From: Candidatus Binatia bacterium
Lineage (GTDB): Bacteria; Desulfobacterota; Binatia; UBA12015
Direction of reading: 5' to 3'
Assembly (NCBI GenBank): GCA_029248525.1
Contig: JAQWJE010000049.1
Location: 613,836-677,835, forward strand
DNA: 64,000 nucleotides
Position numbers and translations under genes: made by a program. This document shows positions 1 through 8,603 of the stretch, piece by piece. Numbering within the stretch: position 1 is the first letter of the stretch; each line of letters begins with the position of its first letter. The notes below the pieces were generated by a model that did not search any database, had not been told where the DNA came from, and saw only the letters and a list, made by a program, of their open reading frames with translations.

Positions 1-477
1 GTCGGGCCGACCGTCGCGGATGCTTCCGAAGAGCTTTATGCGCGGACGATGGACGTCTGTCTGGGGAGTGTGTTTCGGATTTGCCGAGCCGCCTATCCGC
101 ACTTGAAGGCGAGCGAATCTGCTTCGGTGATCAACTTCGCTTCGAGTGCCGGTAGTGAGGGAATGGCCGGCAACGCGGTTTATGCTGCAGCGAAAGAAGG
201 AATCCGGGGACTGAGCCGATCGCTGGCGCTCGAGTGGGGACGCGACGGTATTCGAGTGAATATGATCCGCCCGATCGCGTTGTCTCCAAGTATGGCGGGG
301 TGGGCGGAGGCCTATCCGAAGGTAGCGGCGGCGCAGGCGGCGATGATCCCCCTGCGACGCTTCGGAGATTGTGATGCTGATATTGCGCCAGTCGCGGTAT
401 TTCTCGCGAGTGAAGAAGCGCGCTATTTGACGGCGGTGACGCTCCCGGTAGACGGTGGCGGCGGTAAGGAGCGATAA
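1..477 (+). CDS. Short-chain dehydrogenase/reductase, 5' end missing
   Basis: The reading frame is open from base 1, so the gene starts outside the window; 158 residues remain. They show the catalytic YxxxK as YAAAK, the preceding Ser strand (INFASSAG) and a C-terminal VDGGGG, all standard for classical SDR enzymes, which are NAD(P)-dependent alcohol/ketone oxidoreductases. The TGxxxGIG cofactor loop lies upstream and is not visible. The ATG at 49 is internal, because SDR-like sequence precedes it. One base separates its TAA from the next ATG, so it is probably cotranscribed with the luciferase-like oxidoreductase. The substrate cannot be told. Confidence 0.85.
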   Translation, partial: VGPTVADASEELYARTMDVCLGSVFRICRAAYPHLKASESASVINFASSAGSEGMAGNAVYAAAKEGIRGLSRSLALEWGRDGIRVNMIRPIALSPSMAGWAEAYPKVAAAQAAMIPLRRFGDCDADIAPVAVFLASEEARYLTAVTLPVDGGGGKER

Positions 478-478
478 G

Positions 479-1603
479 ATGCGGGGAGTAACGGTTGGCT
501 ATCAGGACGGATGTCTGGCGCCATTTTTTGTCTCAAATTTTTCCGTCCAGCAGGCGGCCCAGATGGGTGCCGACACGATCTGGTTTCCGGACCATTTTAT
601 GGGATTCGCCCCCAAATGGCTTTGGACGCCGGAGCATACCGCTGCTGCCGGTGTGATTCACTCCGGAGACGCGCTTTTTGATCCGGTCCCTGTGATGGCC
701 CATATTGCGGCCAAATTCCCGGCGATGCAGATCGGAACATCGGTCACTGAACCAATCCGACGGCATCCGGTTTCGCTGGCCCAGACCTTCGTCACTCTCG
801 ACCATCTCTCGGAAGGACGCACCATTCTGGGGATTGGCAACGGCCTGCGCGAGAATACCGAACCGTATGGTCTCCCCTCCCGGATGCGAGTGGCCCGATT
901 GGAAGAGGCTCTCGAGGTCTTGCAACTACTTTTTGCGAGCGAGGGAAAGCCGCTCGAGTATTCGGGTCGCTACTATCAACTCGATGGAGCGGTTTTTGAT
1001 TTGCCGCTTTGGGAGGGTCGTCCGCCCCCGGTCTATATCGGCTCCCACGCACCCCGCATGCTGGGGCTCACAGGGCGATACGGCGATGGCTGGTTGCCCG
1101 GTCAGCCAGTGGATGCCGAGGAGTATGCGCGGCGTCTACAGGTGATCCACGCAGCAGGTGAGGATGCGGGCCGCTCGATGAAACACTTCATGGCGACTCA
1201 GACCATGCTTCTGGTTCTGGGTGATGACCGAGGTCCCGTGATCGAGCAGGCGATGCAAAGTCTCTACGTTGCCTACAATACACTGGGCCTCGCGGGCGCC
1301 GTATGGCGCAAGCACGGACTGGACCATCCGATGGGCGACGATTTCGCCGGACAAATCGAGTTGGTCCCGGCCGCGACTCCTCGTGAGTTGGTCGAGACAG
1401 CGATGGAGCGTATGACGCCGGAATTGCTTCTGGAGCAATATTATTTCGGTTCTCCGGATCAGATTGCCGATGCCGTCGCCCCGCTCGTGGACGCCGGTTG
1501 TCGCCATTTCGTGCTGGCGAATATGGGAGGGAATTTCACCGGCCGTGGTTCTGCCGATTTTGCTTCGATGGCCACCTTGACCGAGCGTCTCAAAAATATG
1601 TGA
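479..1603 (+). CDS. Luciferase-like monooxygenase family, probably F420-dependent oxidoreductase
   Basis: A 374-residue TIM-barrel protein of the bacterial luciferase-like (LLM) superfamily. The run GTSVTEPIRRHPVSLAQT and the following LGIGNG strand match the F420-dependent subgroup better than the FMN monooxygenases. Such enzymes carry out hydride transfer with coenzyme F420 or reduced flavin on varied small molecules. I chose ATG 479, one base after the SDR stop, over an in-frame start at 455 because the family homology begins at MRGVTVGYQ. The coupling to an SDR suggests stepwise oxidation of one substrate. F420 dependence is inferred from family resemblance only. Confidence 0.82.
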   Translation: MRGVTVGYQDGCLAPFFVSNFSVQQAAQMGADTIWFPDHFMGFAPKWLWTPEHTAAAGVIHSGDALFDPVPVMAHIAAKFPAMQIGTSVTEPIRRHPVSLAQTFVTLDHLSEGRTILGIGNGLRENTEPYGLPSRMRVARLEEALEVLQLLFASEGKPLEYSGRYYQLDGAVFDLPLWEGRPPPVYIGSHAPRMLGLTGRYGDGWLPGQPVDAEEYARRLQVIHAAGEDAGRSMKHFMATQTMLLVLGDDRGPVIEQAMQSLYVAYNTLGLAGAVWRKHGLDHPMGDDFAGQIELVPAATPRELVETAMERMTPELLLEQYYFGSPDQIADAVAPLVDAGCRHFVLANMGGNFTGRGSADFASMATLTERLKNM

Positions 1604-1625
1604 TTCGTTGCCTGCGGAAAACAGC

Positions 1626-3032
1626 TCAGATGTCAGGCCAATGATGGGCCCATGGACGCGCCTGCTCGAAGGCATAACTTGCCTGCAGGACCAGATCGTC
1701 ACGGTGTCGCGGTCCGACAATTTGCAGACCGACAGGAAGCCCCAGATCGGACAAGCCGGCTCGGACGGTAGCTGCCGGATGCCAGGAGAGATTGAACGGC
1801 ATGGTGAAGCTGCCAACGTTGGCAGCGGGCTGTTTGCGACCCTCGGTCTCTCTCCATAGCGGTCCGCGTGCAGGAGGCGGATCATAGGGGACGGTCGGTG
1901 TCAGGAGGAGATCGAAACGTTCGAAGATATCGCCACACCAGCGATTCAGCTCTTCCCGGCGCAGACGCATCTCGCTCCAGGCCTTGGGCGTCATGCCCGC
2001 ACCGGTCTTTACGCCCTGAATGAAGTTTCGACCAAAGTCCTGTTCATGATCTGCCAGCAGCGGTTCGAGTCGACCGAGCAACTCAAAGGCACCGCTGAAG
2101 CCCCAATCCAGTCCTGGCTCGGGGGGGCCGTCGATGATCGACTCGACATCATGGCCGAGTTCGGCGAAGGCCTGCGCGGCTTCGGCGGCGACGCGGGCAA
2201 CGTCGGACTGGACGACGGCGTAGCCCAGATCCGGTGAGTAACCGATCCGTAGTTTGGGCGGAAGGTCGCGTAAAATGTCGCGGTAGGAGTGGGCGGGGCG
2301 CGGCAGGGAGTTGGGGTCGGCGGGGTGGACGCCGGCGGCGATATCGAGGTGAAGCGCGGCATCTTCGACGGTGCGAGTCAGTGGGCCATGCACAGCCGTA
2401 TCGCCCATGATCCAATGGCGCTCCGGGCCGTTGGGGATTCTTCCGTAGCTGACCTTCAAGCCAAAGCATCCGGTAAACGATGCAGGGATTCGGATCGACC
2501 CCCCGCCATCGCTGCCGGTGGCCAGAGGAAGGACACCACCGGCAATTGCGGCCGACGAACCGCCGCTGGAACCGCCCGGTGTCCAATCCAGATCCCAGGG
2601 ATTGTGAGAGGCGCCGAAAAGAAGGTTTTTCGTGATCGCTGTATGGCCGAATTCCGGAGCGTTGGTTTTCCCCACAACGATCGCCCCGGCAGTCTTGAGT
2701 CGGTCGACCTGGACGGAGTCCTGTTCGGCGAAATCATCACGAAATGGAATCGATCCATTTGTCGACCGGAACCCGAGTGCATCTTCAAGTTCCTTGACCC
2801 CCAGAGGGATTCCCTCCAGAAGGCGTCCCTTGCCTCGGGCCAATCGGTCATCGGCGTTGGCGGCCTCGGCGAGCAGGATATCCGGATCCCCCACCTGACA
2901 GAAGGCTCGCAGGGTATCCTGTGTTTCTTCGATACGTTTCAGCGTCACTTTCATCAGTTCGACCGCCGAGATCTCGCGGGAAGCGATGAGTTGTGTGAGA
3001 TCCGTCAGTGATTTGTGCAGAACATCGTGCAT
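1626..3032 (-). CDS. Amidase signature family hydrolase
   Basis: A 468-residue amidase-signature enzyme that hydrolyses a C-N amide bond. The hallmark Gly/Ser-rich segment is present (GGSSGGSSAAIAGG, with GSDGGGSIRIPA after it), and the catalytic Lys lies in GVKELED near residue 77, giving the Ser-cisSer-Lys triad. The start at 3032 is supported by a GGAGGG ribosome site four bases upstream; in-frame codons further upstream encode only low-complexity sequence. It converges on the luciferase-like gene with a 22-bp gap and is divergent from the cytochrome gene. It is not obviously GatA, as no gatB or gatC neighbour is present; the substrate is unknown. Confidence 0.87.
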   Translation of the reverse strand: MHDVLHKSLTDLTQLIASREISAVELMKVTLKRIEETQDTLRAFCQVGDPDILLAEAANADDRLARGKGRLLEGIPLGVKELEDALGFRSTNGSIPFRDDFAEQDSVQVDRLKTAGAIVVGKTNAPEFGHTAITKNLLFGASHNPWDLDWTPGGSSGGSSAAIAGGVLPLATGSDGGGSIRIPASFTGCFGLKVSYGRIPNGPERHWIMGDTAVHGPLTRTVEDAALHLDIAAGVHPADPNSLPRPAHSYRDILRDLPPKLRIGYSPDLGYAVVQSDVARVAAEAAQAFAELGHDVESIIDGPPEPGLDWGFSGAFELLGRLEPLLADHEQDFGRNFIQGVKTGAGMTPKAWSEMRLRREELNRWCGDIFERFDLLLTPTVPYDPPPARGPLWRETEGRKQPAANVGSFTMPFNLSWHPAATVRAGLSDLGLPVGLQIVGPRHRDDLVLQASYAFEQARPWAHHWPDI

Positions 3033-3175
3033 ATGACCCTCCGGTCGCCGTCCTAGCACGGGTTGTCCCGCAAGCGGAAAGGCTGGCAAGGGGATGGGGG
3101 GAAACATGCAGATGCAAAGGAAGATTTGCGGACTGGATGACGGATGAGGTCGTTCACGCTACGACAAGAATGCTG

Positions 3176-4012
3176 ATGAAGAAAATCGCATGCCTGATGC
3201 TGGCGCTGGCAATTCCGTTGACAGCAGAGGCACTTCCCGATGATTCTCTGAATTTCCGCCGCGGAGGCGAAACGATCGTCTCGTTTTCGCGAGATGAAAT
3301 TGTCTCTCGTTGTGGTCGCGAGCAGATCACCGTGGCGGATCCATATTACGAGAAGCAGAAGACGTTCTACGCTACGTCGCTTTCTTGTGTTCTGGAGGAG
3401 GGGTTTGGCACTGCTCCGGAAGCGTGGGGTGACCGGGAGATTATTTTCCGGGCATTGGACGGTTATGCGCGATCGGCAACGGCCGAGACTCTTCGACGAG
3501 AGGGGGGCTTTCTCGCTCTGGCCGATGCGGGTCTGGCGGTTTGGCCCGAAGTCGCCTGGGCGCCTATCGGTCGCGAGAAAACCGATCCCGGACCTTTTTA
3601 TGTGATCTGGAACCAATCCGGTCAGCAGGACCCTCACCTTTACCCGTGGCCCTACCAACTGTCGGTGATCGAGATGAAGTCCGTCGTCGATGCCTACCCG
3701 CATACGGTTCCGAACGGCCTCGAGGCCAACCATCCGGCACAGCGCGGGCATGAGATTTTTCTTCGAGATTGTCTGACCTGCCACGCGATCAATGGCGATG
3801 GCGGTGTGGTCGGGCCCGAATTGAATCTACCGCAAAGCATTGTCGAGTATCGCGATGTCGAACAGCTCAAGGTTTTCGTTCGGAACCCGCAAGAATTTCG
3901 TTACACCAAGATGCCGGCCAACCCTCATCTTACGGATGCGGATCTCTCGGATCTGATCTCGTATTTTCAGGCCATGAAGGAACGTAAAAACGATCCGAAG
4001 GATCGCTCCTGA
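3176..4012 (+). CDS. Exported monohaem c-type cytochrome with N-terminal extension domain
   Basis: A 278-residue secreted protein. MKKIACLMLALAIPLTAEA is a clear signal peptide with cleavage after AEA. The C-terminal third is a cytochrome c domain with one CxxCH (CLTCH) and a downstream MPANP supplying the likely Met ligand. The approximately 150-residue N-terminal region (SFSRDEIVSRCGREQI onward) resembles the molybdopterin-oxidase-like extension seen in some proteobacterial cytochromes; I see no catalytic motif in it. Start choice is 3176, or 3170 two codons earlier. Its TGA shares one base with the ATG of the RibA paralogue, so the two are translationally coupled. It acts in the periplasm as an electron carrier. 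Confidence 0.83.
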   Translation: MKKIACLMLALAIPLTAEALPDDSLNFRRGGETIVSFSRDEIVSRCGREQITVADPYYEKQKTFYATSLSCVLEEGFGTAPEAWGDREIIFRALDGYARSATAETLRREGGFLALADAGLAVWPEVAWAPIGREKTDPGPFYVIWNQSGQQDPHLYPWPYQLSVIEMKSVVDAYPHTVPNGLEANHPAQRGHEIFLRDCLTCHAINGDGGVVGPELNLPQSIVEYRDVEQLKVFVRNPQEFRYTKMPANPHLTDADLSDLISYFQAMKERKNDPKDRS

Positions 4013-5103
4013 TGCCCGTCAGGAACCTGCCGGTGGTTTCCGGCCAGCTTCTGGTTCTCGGAGAGCGATCCCTGGCGACGCGATACGGAACTTTCGACCT
4101 CCTGATCGCCAGGAGTCTTCAGGACCAGAAACACGTTCTCGCATTATCGCGGGGTGATGTGAGCGGCGAGGAGCCCGTCCTCGCGCGAGTCCATTCCTCC
4201 TGCGTTACCAGTGAAAGCTATGGTGGCCGGGATTGCGATTGTGTGGAGCAATTGGACCTCGCTCTCGAGGCGGTTGCCAAACGCGGTCGTGGCGTCGTCT
4301 TCTATCTGATGCAGGAAGGGCGCGGGGCCGGCTTTCTGGCAAAGGCCCGTGACCGCATGATCGTGCAAGCCAGCGGGAATCGTACAGATACTTTTGAAGC
4401 CTATCAGGCGATGGGATTGGCCCATGATCTGCGCAGCTATGAGGAAGTGGGCTGGATGGCCGAGCTTCTCGGACTGGCGGCACCTCTGGAATTGTTGACC
4501 AACAACCCCGAGAAAGCTCGCGGCGTCGCCTCTTCCTCGGGGCGCCCGGTCGCTCGGACACAGTCGCTGGATGGCGAGGCTTCTCCCTGGAATCGTGATT
4601 ATCTTGCTTCGAAGTCGAGGTCCGGGCACGGCCTGGAAGATCCCGTTGGGCTCGATGGCGCGGTATTGCCGGAGCGGGTGGAGGCCTTTGATCCCTATTG
4701 CCTCCCCGGGCAGAGTCGCTTTGTCCGAGTCGCATCCTACCTCCTGCCAGTTCGTGAGGCCGAGGTGAGTACCGTTCACTGGTTTCGCCTTTACGCCTAC
4801 CTGGATCTCGAGGAGCGTTCGGCCAAAGTCCTGCTCGCCTGGCGCGAAGGGGCAAACGCGAAGCCGTTGCTCCATGTGCAGCCGGAACCCCTTCTGCAAC
4901 GGTTTCCCGAGAAGGCCATCGCGACGGATTCGTGGGAAGCCACGCGGGCCGGCATCACGAGCACAGATTCCGCGCTGGTGGGTTTTGTTCCGGCCCGGGG
5001 ATTTTTGACGACATTGGAGGAGGTTCCGGGAGATCGCGTCCTGATCGAGGAACTCATGCAGCTCCATCTGTCGCATCCAATGCGTTCGTCAGGACCCGGA
5101 TGA
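4012..5103 (+). CDS. GTP cyclohydrolase II (RibA) paralogue with Tyr-to-Arg active-site change and extra C-terminal domain
   Basis: A 363-residue protein. Residues 1-175 align with RibA, which opens the GTP imidazole ring and releases formate and pyrophosphate. The zinc cysteines are kept (C64, C75, C77, with the exact 11-residue spacing), as are QEGR (101-104), the D139/R141 pair matching E. coli D126/R128, and K168 in LLTNNPEK. The residue aligned with E. coli Tyr105 is Arg115. A natural substitution at this Tyr in a Streptomyces paralogue is known to stop the reaction at the formylated pyrimidine, so the product may be FAPy-type. Residues 190-363 match no family I recognise. The gene is coupled to the cytochrome upstream and the SIS-creatininase fusion downstream. 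It is not the housekeeping ribA by context: no ribB, ribD or ribE is nearby. Confidence 0.85.
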   Translation: MPVRNLPVVSGQLLVLGERSLATRYGTFDLLIARSLQDQKHVLALSRGDVSGEEPVLARVHSSCVTSESYGGRDCDCVEQLDLALEAVAKRGRGVVFYLMQEGRGAGFLAKARDRMIVQASGNRTDTFEAYQAMGLAHDLRSYEEVGWMAELLGLAAPLELLTNNPEKARGVASSSGRPVARTQSLDGEASPWNRDYLASKSRSGHGLEDPVGLDGAVLPERVEAFDPYCLPGQSRFVRVASYLLPVREAEVSTVHWFRLYAYLDLEERSAKVLLAWREGANAKPLLHVQPEPLLQRFPEKAIATDSWEATRAGITSTDSALVGFVPARGFLTTLEEVPGDRVLIEELMQLHLSHPMRSSGPG

Positions 5104-6929
5104 ACAAACCTCTGGCGGATCCGGCCGGACTGGCAACGGCTCTCGCCGAACTGCCCGGCGCGTTGCGGGAGGCAGCAGCACTTTCAATGCCTGTGGCGGA
5201 TTTGCGTAGCCTGGCGTTGGTCAGTCGCCGCATTCTTTGTAGTGGTTTGGGCAGTTCCTCGGCGCATGCTCGACTGCTTGCCGCGCAGTTGATGTCGGCG
5301 GGCGTGGCTGCCTATGCCTGCCCTCTTGGTGGGGAGGCTCCCGGGCCGGGCGATACGGTGGTGGTTTTCTCGCAGGGACTTTCAGCTTCGGTGCGTCGGG
5401 TGATCGGCGCTCTTTCGCCAGAAGTCGGGATTGTCCTGGTCACTTCAGTGGACCCCGACGATCCGGAGAGCGGTTCGCCGAACCGCCGGGATTGGTTGGC
5501 TGCAGCCGAGGATAATGGGCTGTGTCGTGTTCCGATGATGGGGGCTATGGAGTACGGGAGTCTTGTCCGGATTACGGGGCCGGTGACCGGTTATTTAACG
5601 GCGCTGCGTCTCGCCAATGCCCTCGGCGCTTCGTTTTCGATTCCCCTGGACGAGATTCTTGCGGAGGTCGTCGCGTGTCTGGATCCGAAGCGGGAGGGGC
5701 CGGGAGGCGAAATTTTTGATCAGGAACTCTCCTTGTTGGGGACAGGGATTCATGACGCCTGTCTCGGGAATCTTGCGCTCAAGGTCCAGGAAGGGCTGCT
5801 GCAGCCTGCACCGCCAATTCTGAGTGTGGACGAAGTCGCTCACGGCCCGTTTCAGGAAGCATATCCTCGACCACGGCAATGGGTCGTCTTTACCCAGCCG
5901 ACGTCGGGCCAGGAGTTGGAAGGCTTGCGGCGCCTTCGGGAAATGATCCCCACCTACCAATCGGTTTGCGAGGTTCATTCGGGTCTGGATTTCCCCTGCT
6001 CGATTTTTTCGCACGAGGTTCTCTGGACGCGAGCCGTGCTGGCCCATCGCAAGGTGCGGGGGGTGTCGACGGATACCTGGCCGGGTCAGGGCGAGGACGG
6101 ACCCCTATATGACTGGGGCGAGACGGCAGCACCGCCTGCGCCGAGGCAGCTGGCTCTTCCCGGATTGGACCGTTGGGCAAGCCCTGAAGTTGCCCGGCGG
6201 TTGGCTGACCATCCGACAGCGATAATCCTACCGCTCGGCTCGACGGAACAACATGGTGCTCATCTCCCGCTGGGAACGGATACGCGGATCGCAGAGGCTT
6301 TGGGCGAAAGACTGTGTCGTCGGCTGCCCGGCTCCTTCTGCCTGCCGACGGTTCCTTTCGGGATCGCCAGTGAGCATCTTTCTTTTGCCGGAACAATTTC
6401 GATCGGGGAAGAAAACTTTATCCGGTTTCTGGCGGATATCCTGAGCTCTCTGGCAGTGCATGCCCCCGCCGAAATCATGATTTTCTCTGCTCATGGCGGG
6501 AATGAAGCCTTTCTTGTCCGGAATCGGGAACGGCTTGAGGGTGCTGCCGCACCCGCTCGATTGTTGTTGGCCTCGATCCCGGAGCAGGTCTCGCAGCGGT
6601 TGGTTTCATTGGCGGATCAATCCGGGATTTCGGAAAGCGAGGCCGGCTGGCATGCGGGAGAGCTGGAGACTTCCATGATGCTCGAACTCGATGCCGCATC
6701 GGTTCGGACAGACCAAATGGCGCCGGGGCATCTGGACCTTGTTCCGCCCGCGGAAAAACTCTTTTACCCGAATCTGGCCGACCGTGTTCCCTCGGGTGTG
6801 GTCGGCGATCCCCGCAGGGCTGCGGGGATCCGAGCCGAGAGCTACCTTTCGGGTTGGGTCGAGGAACTCCTGAAATTCTATCGATCGCGTGCCAGTGTCC
6901 ACCATACGAAGGGCACGAAAAACGCGTAG
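5100..6929 (+). CDS. SIS-domain / creatininase-family fusion protein
   Basis: A 609-residue two-domain protein. Residues about 25-340 form a SIS-type sugar-phosphate-binding region (CSGLGSSSAHARLLA, VVVFSQGLSASVRR, VDEVAHGPFQ), like the isomerase half of GlmS. Residues about 370-595 are a creatininase-fold metal hydrolase: LPLGSTEQHGAHLPLGTD gives E383, H385 and D394; AHGGNE gives H465; HAGELETS gives E521. The family includes creatinine amidohydrolase, MftE of mycofactocin maturation and ArfB, the archaeal FAPy deformylase. The ATG at 5100 overlaps the RibA-paralogue stop by 4 bases, so the two are coupled. I infer the hydrolase half removes the formyl group left by the RibA paralogue while the SIS half acts on the ribose phosphate. 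The last 52 bases overlap the convergent membrane-protein gene. Confidence 0.83.
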   Translation: MNKPLADPAGLATALAELPGALREAAALSMPVADLRSLALVSRRILCSGLGSSSAHARLLAAQLMSAGVAAYACPLGGEAPGPGDTVVVFSQGLSASVRRVIGALSPEVGIVLVTSVDPDDPESGSPNRRDWLAAAEDNGLCRVPMMGAMEYGSLVRITGPVTGYLTALRLANALGASFSIPLDEILAEVVACLDPKREGPGGEIFDQELSLLGTGIHDACLGNLALKVQEGLLQPAPPILSVDEVAHGPFQEAYPRPRQWVVFTQPTSGQELEGLRRLREMIPTYQSVCEVHSGLDFPCSIFSHEVLWTRAVLAHRKVRGVSTDTWPGQGEDGPLYDWGETAAPPAPRQLALPGLDRWASPEVARRLADHPTAIILPLGSTEQHGAHLPLGTDTRIAEALGERLCRRLPGSFCLPTVPFGIASEHLSFAGTISIGEENFIRFLADILSSLAVHAPAEIMIFSAHGGNEAFLVRNRERLEGAAAPARLLLASIPEQVSQRLVSLADQSGISESEAGWHAGELETSMMLELDAASVRTDQMAPGHLDLVPPAEKLFYPNLADRVPSGVVGDPRRAAGIRAESYLSGWVEELLKFYRSRASVHHTKGTKNA

Positions 6930-7600
6930 TAGAGCTGATTGGGAATCACACGAACCGCCCAGCCGAAGTCCATACCGAAGCCCATGATCAAGATATCTGC
7001 GGTCGCCCAGAGCAGATAATACCCGGCGACAAATGCAAGAATAACGCGCAGTCTCTGCTGGTCGCCGGAGCCGGAGGCATGGGATCGGAGCCAGACGTTT
7101 CGCAGATAGAGCGCGACCGCGAAGAAGGATGTTTCGTAGATGAGCCACAGCATTTGCTCGGGCAGTTCCGGCCGCCATTGCCGCAATCCCGTATCGGCTC
7201 CGTAGGCGACCACCGGGACCAGCAGGGTCCACAGAATTGCTCGTCGCAGGGCGCGCCCGAAACTATCGGCAGGCCGGCCAATGCGGAAGACCAATTGAAA
7301 GACGCGAAGATCGCCCAGCAAGACAAAGGAGAGCATGACGCCAGTGCCGATATCGGTTCCCTGCCAGCCCAGCCAGCGACTCAGAGGCCCGGTGGCAAAG
7401 GAGTCCGCCAATGTCTCCACGGTCCAGAAAAGCATCCAGCCGCCGAGGAACGCGGTCATCGGCTGCGTGCTGGCGCGTCGATCTCTCTCGGTTGTGGAGA
7501 ACAGCAGGTAGGCTAGGAAGGCCAGAGGTAGAACCCATAGGGCCCAAGTCCCCTGCCACTCCGATTTGTAGATGTTCTGGAAAAATGGGCTATCGTTCAT
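6878..7600 (-). CDS. Multi-pass membrane protein, function unknown
   Basis: A 240-residue polytopic inner-membrane protein with about six or seven hydrophobic segments separated by short Arg-containing loops (for example WVLPLAFLAYLLF and VILAFVAGYYLLW). I recognise no named family. The start at 7600 (MNDSPFF) is preferred because sequence upstream is basic and unlike a membrane protein. Its 3' end overlaps the SIS-creatininase gene by 52 bases tail to tail, and its start is only 12 bases from the annotated start of the divergent dihaem cytochrome. By context it could be a membrane anchor or quinone-interacting partner for the cytochromes; this is guesswork. Confidence 0.65.
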   Translation of the reverse strand: MNDSPFFQNIYKSEWQGTWALWVLPLAFLAYLLFSTTERDRRASTQPMTAFLGGWMLFWTVETLADSFATGPLSRWLGWQGTDIGTGVMLSFVLLGDLRVFQLVFRIGRPADSFGRALRRAILWTLLVPVVAYGADTGLRQWRPELPEQMLWLIYETSFFAVALYLRNVWLRSHASGSGDQQRLRVILAFVAGYYLLWATADILIMGFGMDFGWAVRVIPNQLYYAFFVPFVWWTLARDR

Positions 7601-7612
7601 GCTGGAGCACCT

Positions 7613-8593
7613 GTGTTGAAAAAAATGGGAACGAATGACTCGATTGAAGACGCCAGGCCGGCGCCGAAGCATTTGAAGGGCTTGCCAGAACAGGTACCCG
7701 CTTCTTTGGGGGCTTGCCAGTTGGCCTGTCTGTTCTTTTTTCTTCTGCTCGCGTCCTGCAGCTCGCCGCCCTCGTCAGAGACGTCCTTCGCTGGCGGCAA
7801 CGCGACTCGGGGCGAGAAAGTGGCAGCACTCGCGGGGGGGTGCGGTTGCCATACGGAGAAAGCAGGTTCCCAGCTTGCGGGTGGCAAGGCATTGATAACC
7901 CCTGCCGGGACGTTCTTTTCGACCAATATCACCAGCGATCCGACGCATGGCATCGGTGCCTGGAGCGATCGAGAGGTTGAGCAGGCGATTCGTGCGGGGA
8001 TTCTGCCGGACGGCTCGATCGAGTCCCCCGCCATGCCGTACTACCGCTATGCAGGGATGTCTGATCAGGACGTGCGCGACCTGATTGCATGGTTGCGCAC
8101 GGTCGCTCCTGCCGACCGGAAGAACCAACCCGCGGAATCTCCGATTCCGGCACAGCGGTTGGTTTGGAGGATTTGGCAGGCCATTTTTGCGCCGTCGGTC
8201 GAGGCTCCGCTGGACGTTCCGCCCGGGCATCCCGACCGGGGGCGTTATTTGACCGAGCATGTCGCGATCTGTGGGGATTGTCATACGCCGCGGACGATTT
8301 TCGGTACCTCAAATACAGGGCTCTATATGGCTGGCGGCGATGATGTGGGCGAGACAGTGCCGAATATCACGCCGGACAAGCAAACGGGGATCGGCGATTG
8401 GGATCTCGAGGATATTGTTGCTTCGCTCGAAATGGGAATGCTCCCGAATATGGATAGCGTGCAAGGTCTGATGGAAGACGTGGTGGATGGCGTCGCCGGG
8501 GGGCCTGGATATGGCGCGGCAGATCCCGAGGATCTGCAAGCGATTGCTGCGTATATTCAGTCCATTCCCGCAATCGCCCACACGCCGGAGTAG
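7613..8593 (+). CDS. Dihaem c-type cytochrome lipoprotein, first haem motif irregular
   Basis: A 326-residue (or shorter) exported protein with a lipobox, LLLASC, after a hydrophobic stretch, so probably a lipid-anchored cytochrome. Two cytochrome c domains follow. The second carries a normal CxxCH (CGDCH) with a later PNMDS segment. The first has GGCGCHTEK, a C-x-C-H spacing one residue shorter than usual. The family resembles the dihaem cytochrome subunits that take electrons from membrane-bound dehydrogenases. The ATG at 7613 gives an unusually long 36-residue n-region and leaves only 12 bases to the divergent gene, so a start further downstream is likely; I could not fix it. MFS gene follows after 10 bases. 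Confidence 0.8.
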   Translation: MLKKMGTNDSIEDARPAPKHLKGLPEQVPASLGACQLACLFFFLLLASCSSPPSSETSFAGGNATRGEKVAALAGGCGCHTEKAGSQLAGGKALITPAGTFFSTNITSDPTHGIGAWSDREVEQAIRAGILPDGSIESPAMPYYRYAGMSDQDVRDLIAWLRTVAPADRKNQPAESPIPAQRLVWRIWQAIFAPSVEAPLDVPPGHPDRGRYLTEHVAICGDCHTPRTIFGTSNTGLYMAGGDDVGETVPNITPDKQTGIGDWDLEDIVASLEMGMLPNMDSVQGLMEDVVDGVAGGPGYGAADPEDLQAIAAYIQSIPAIAHTPE

Positions 8594-8603
8594 GCCGGCC
8601 CTT

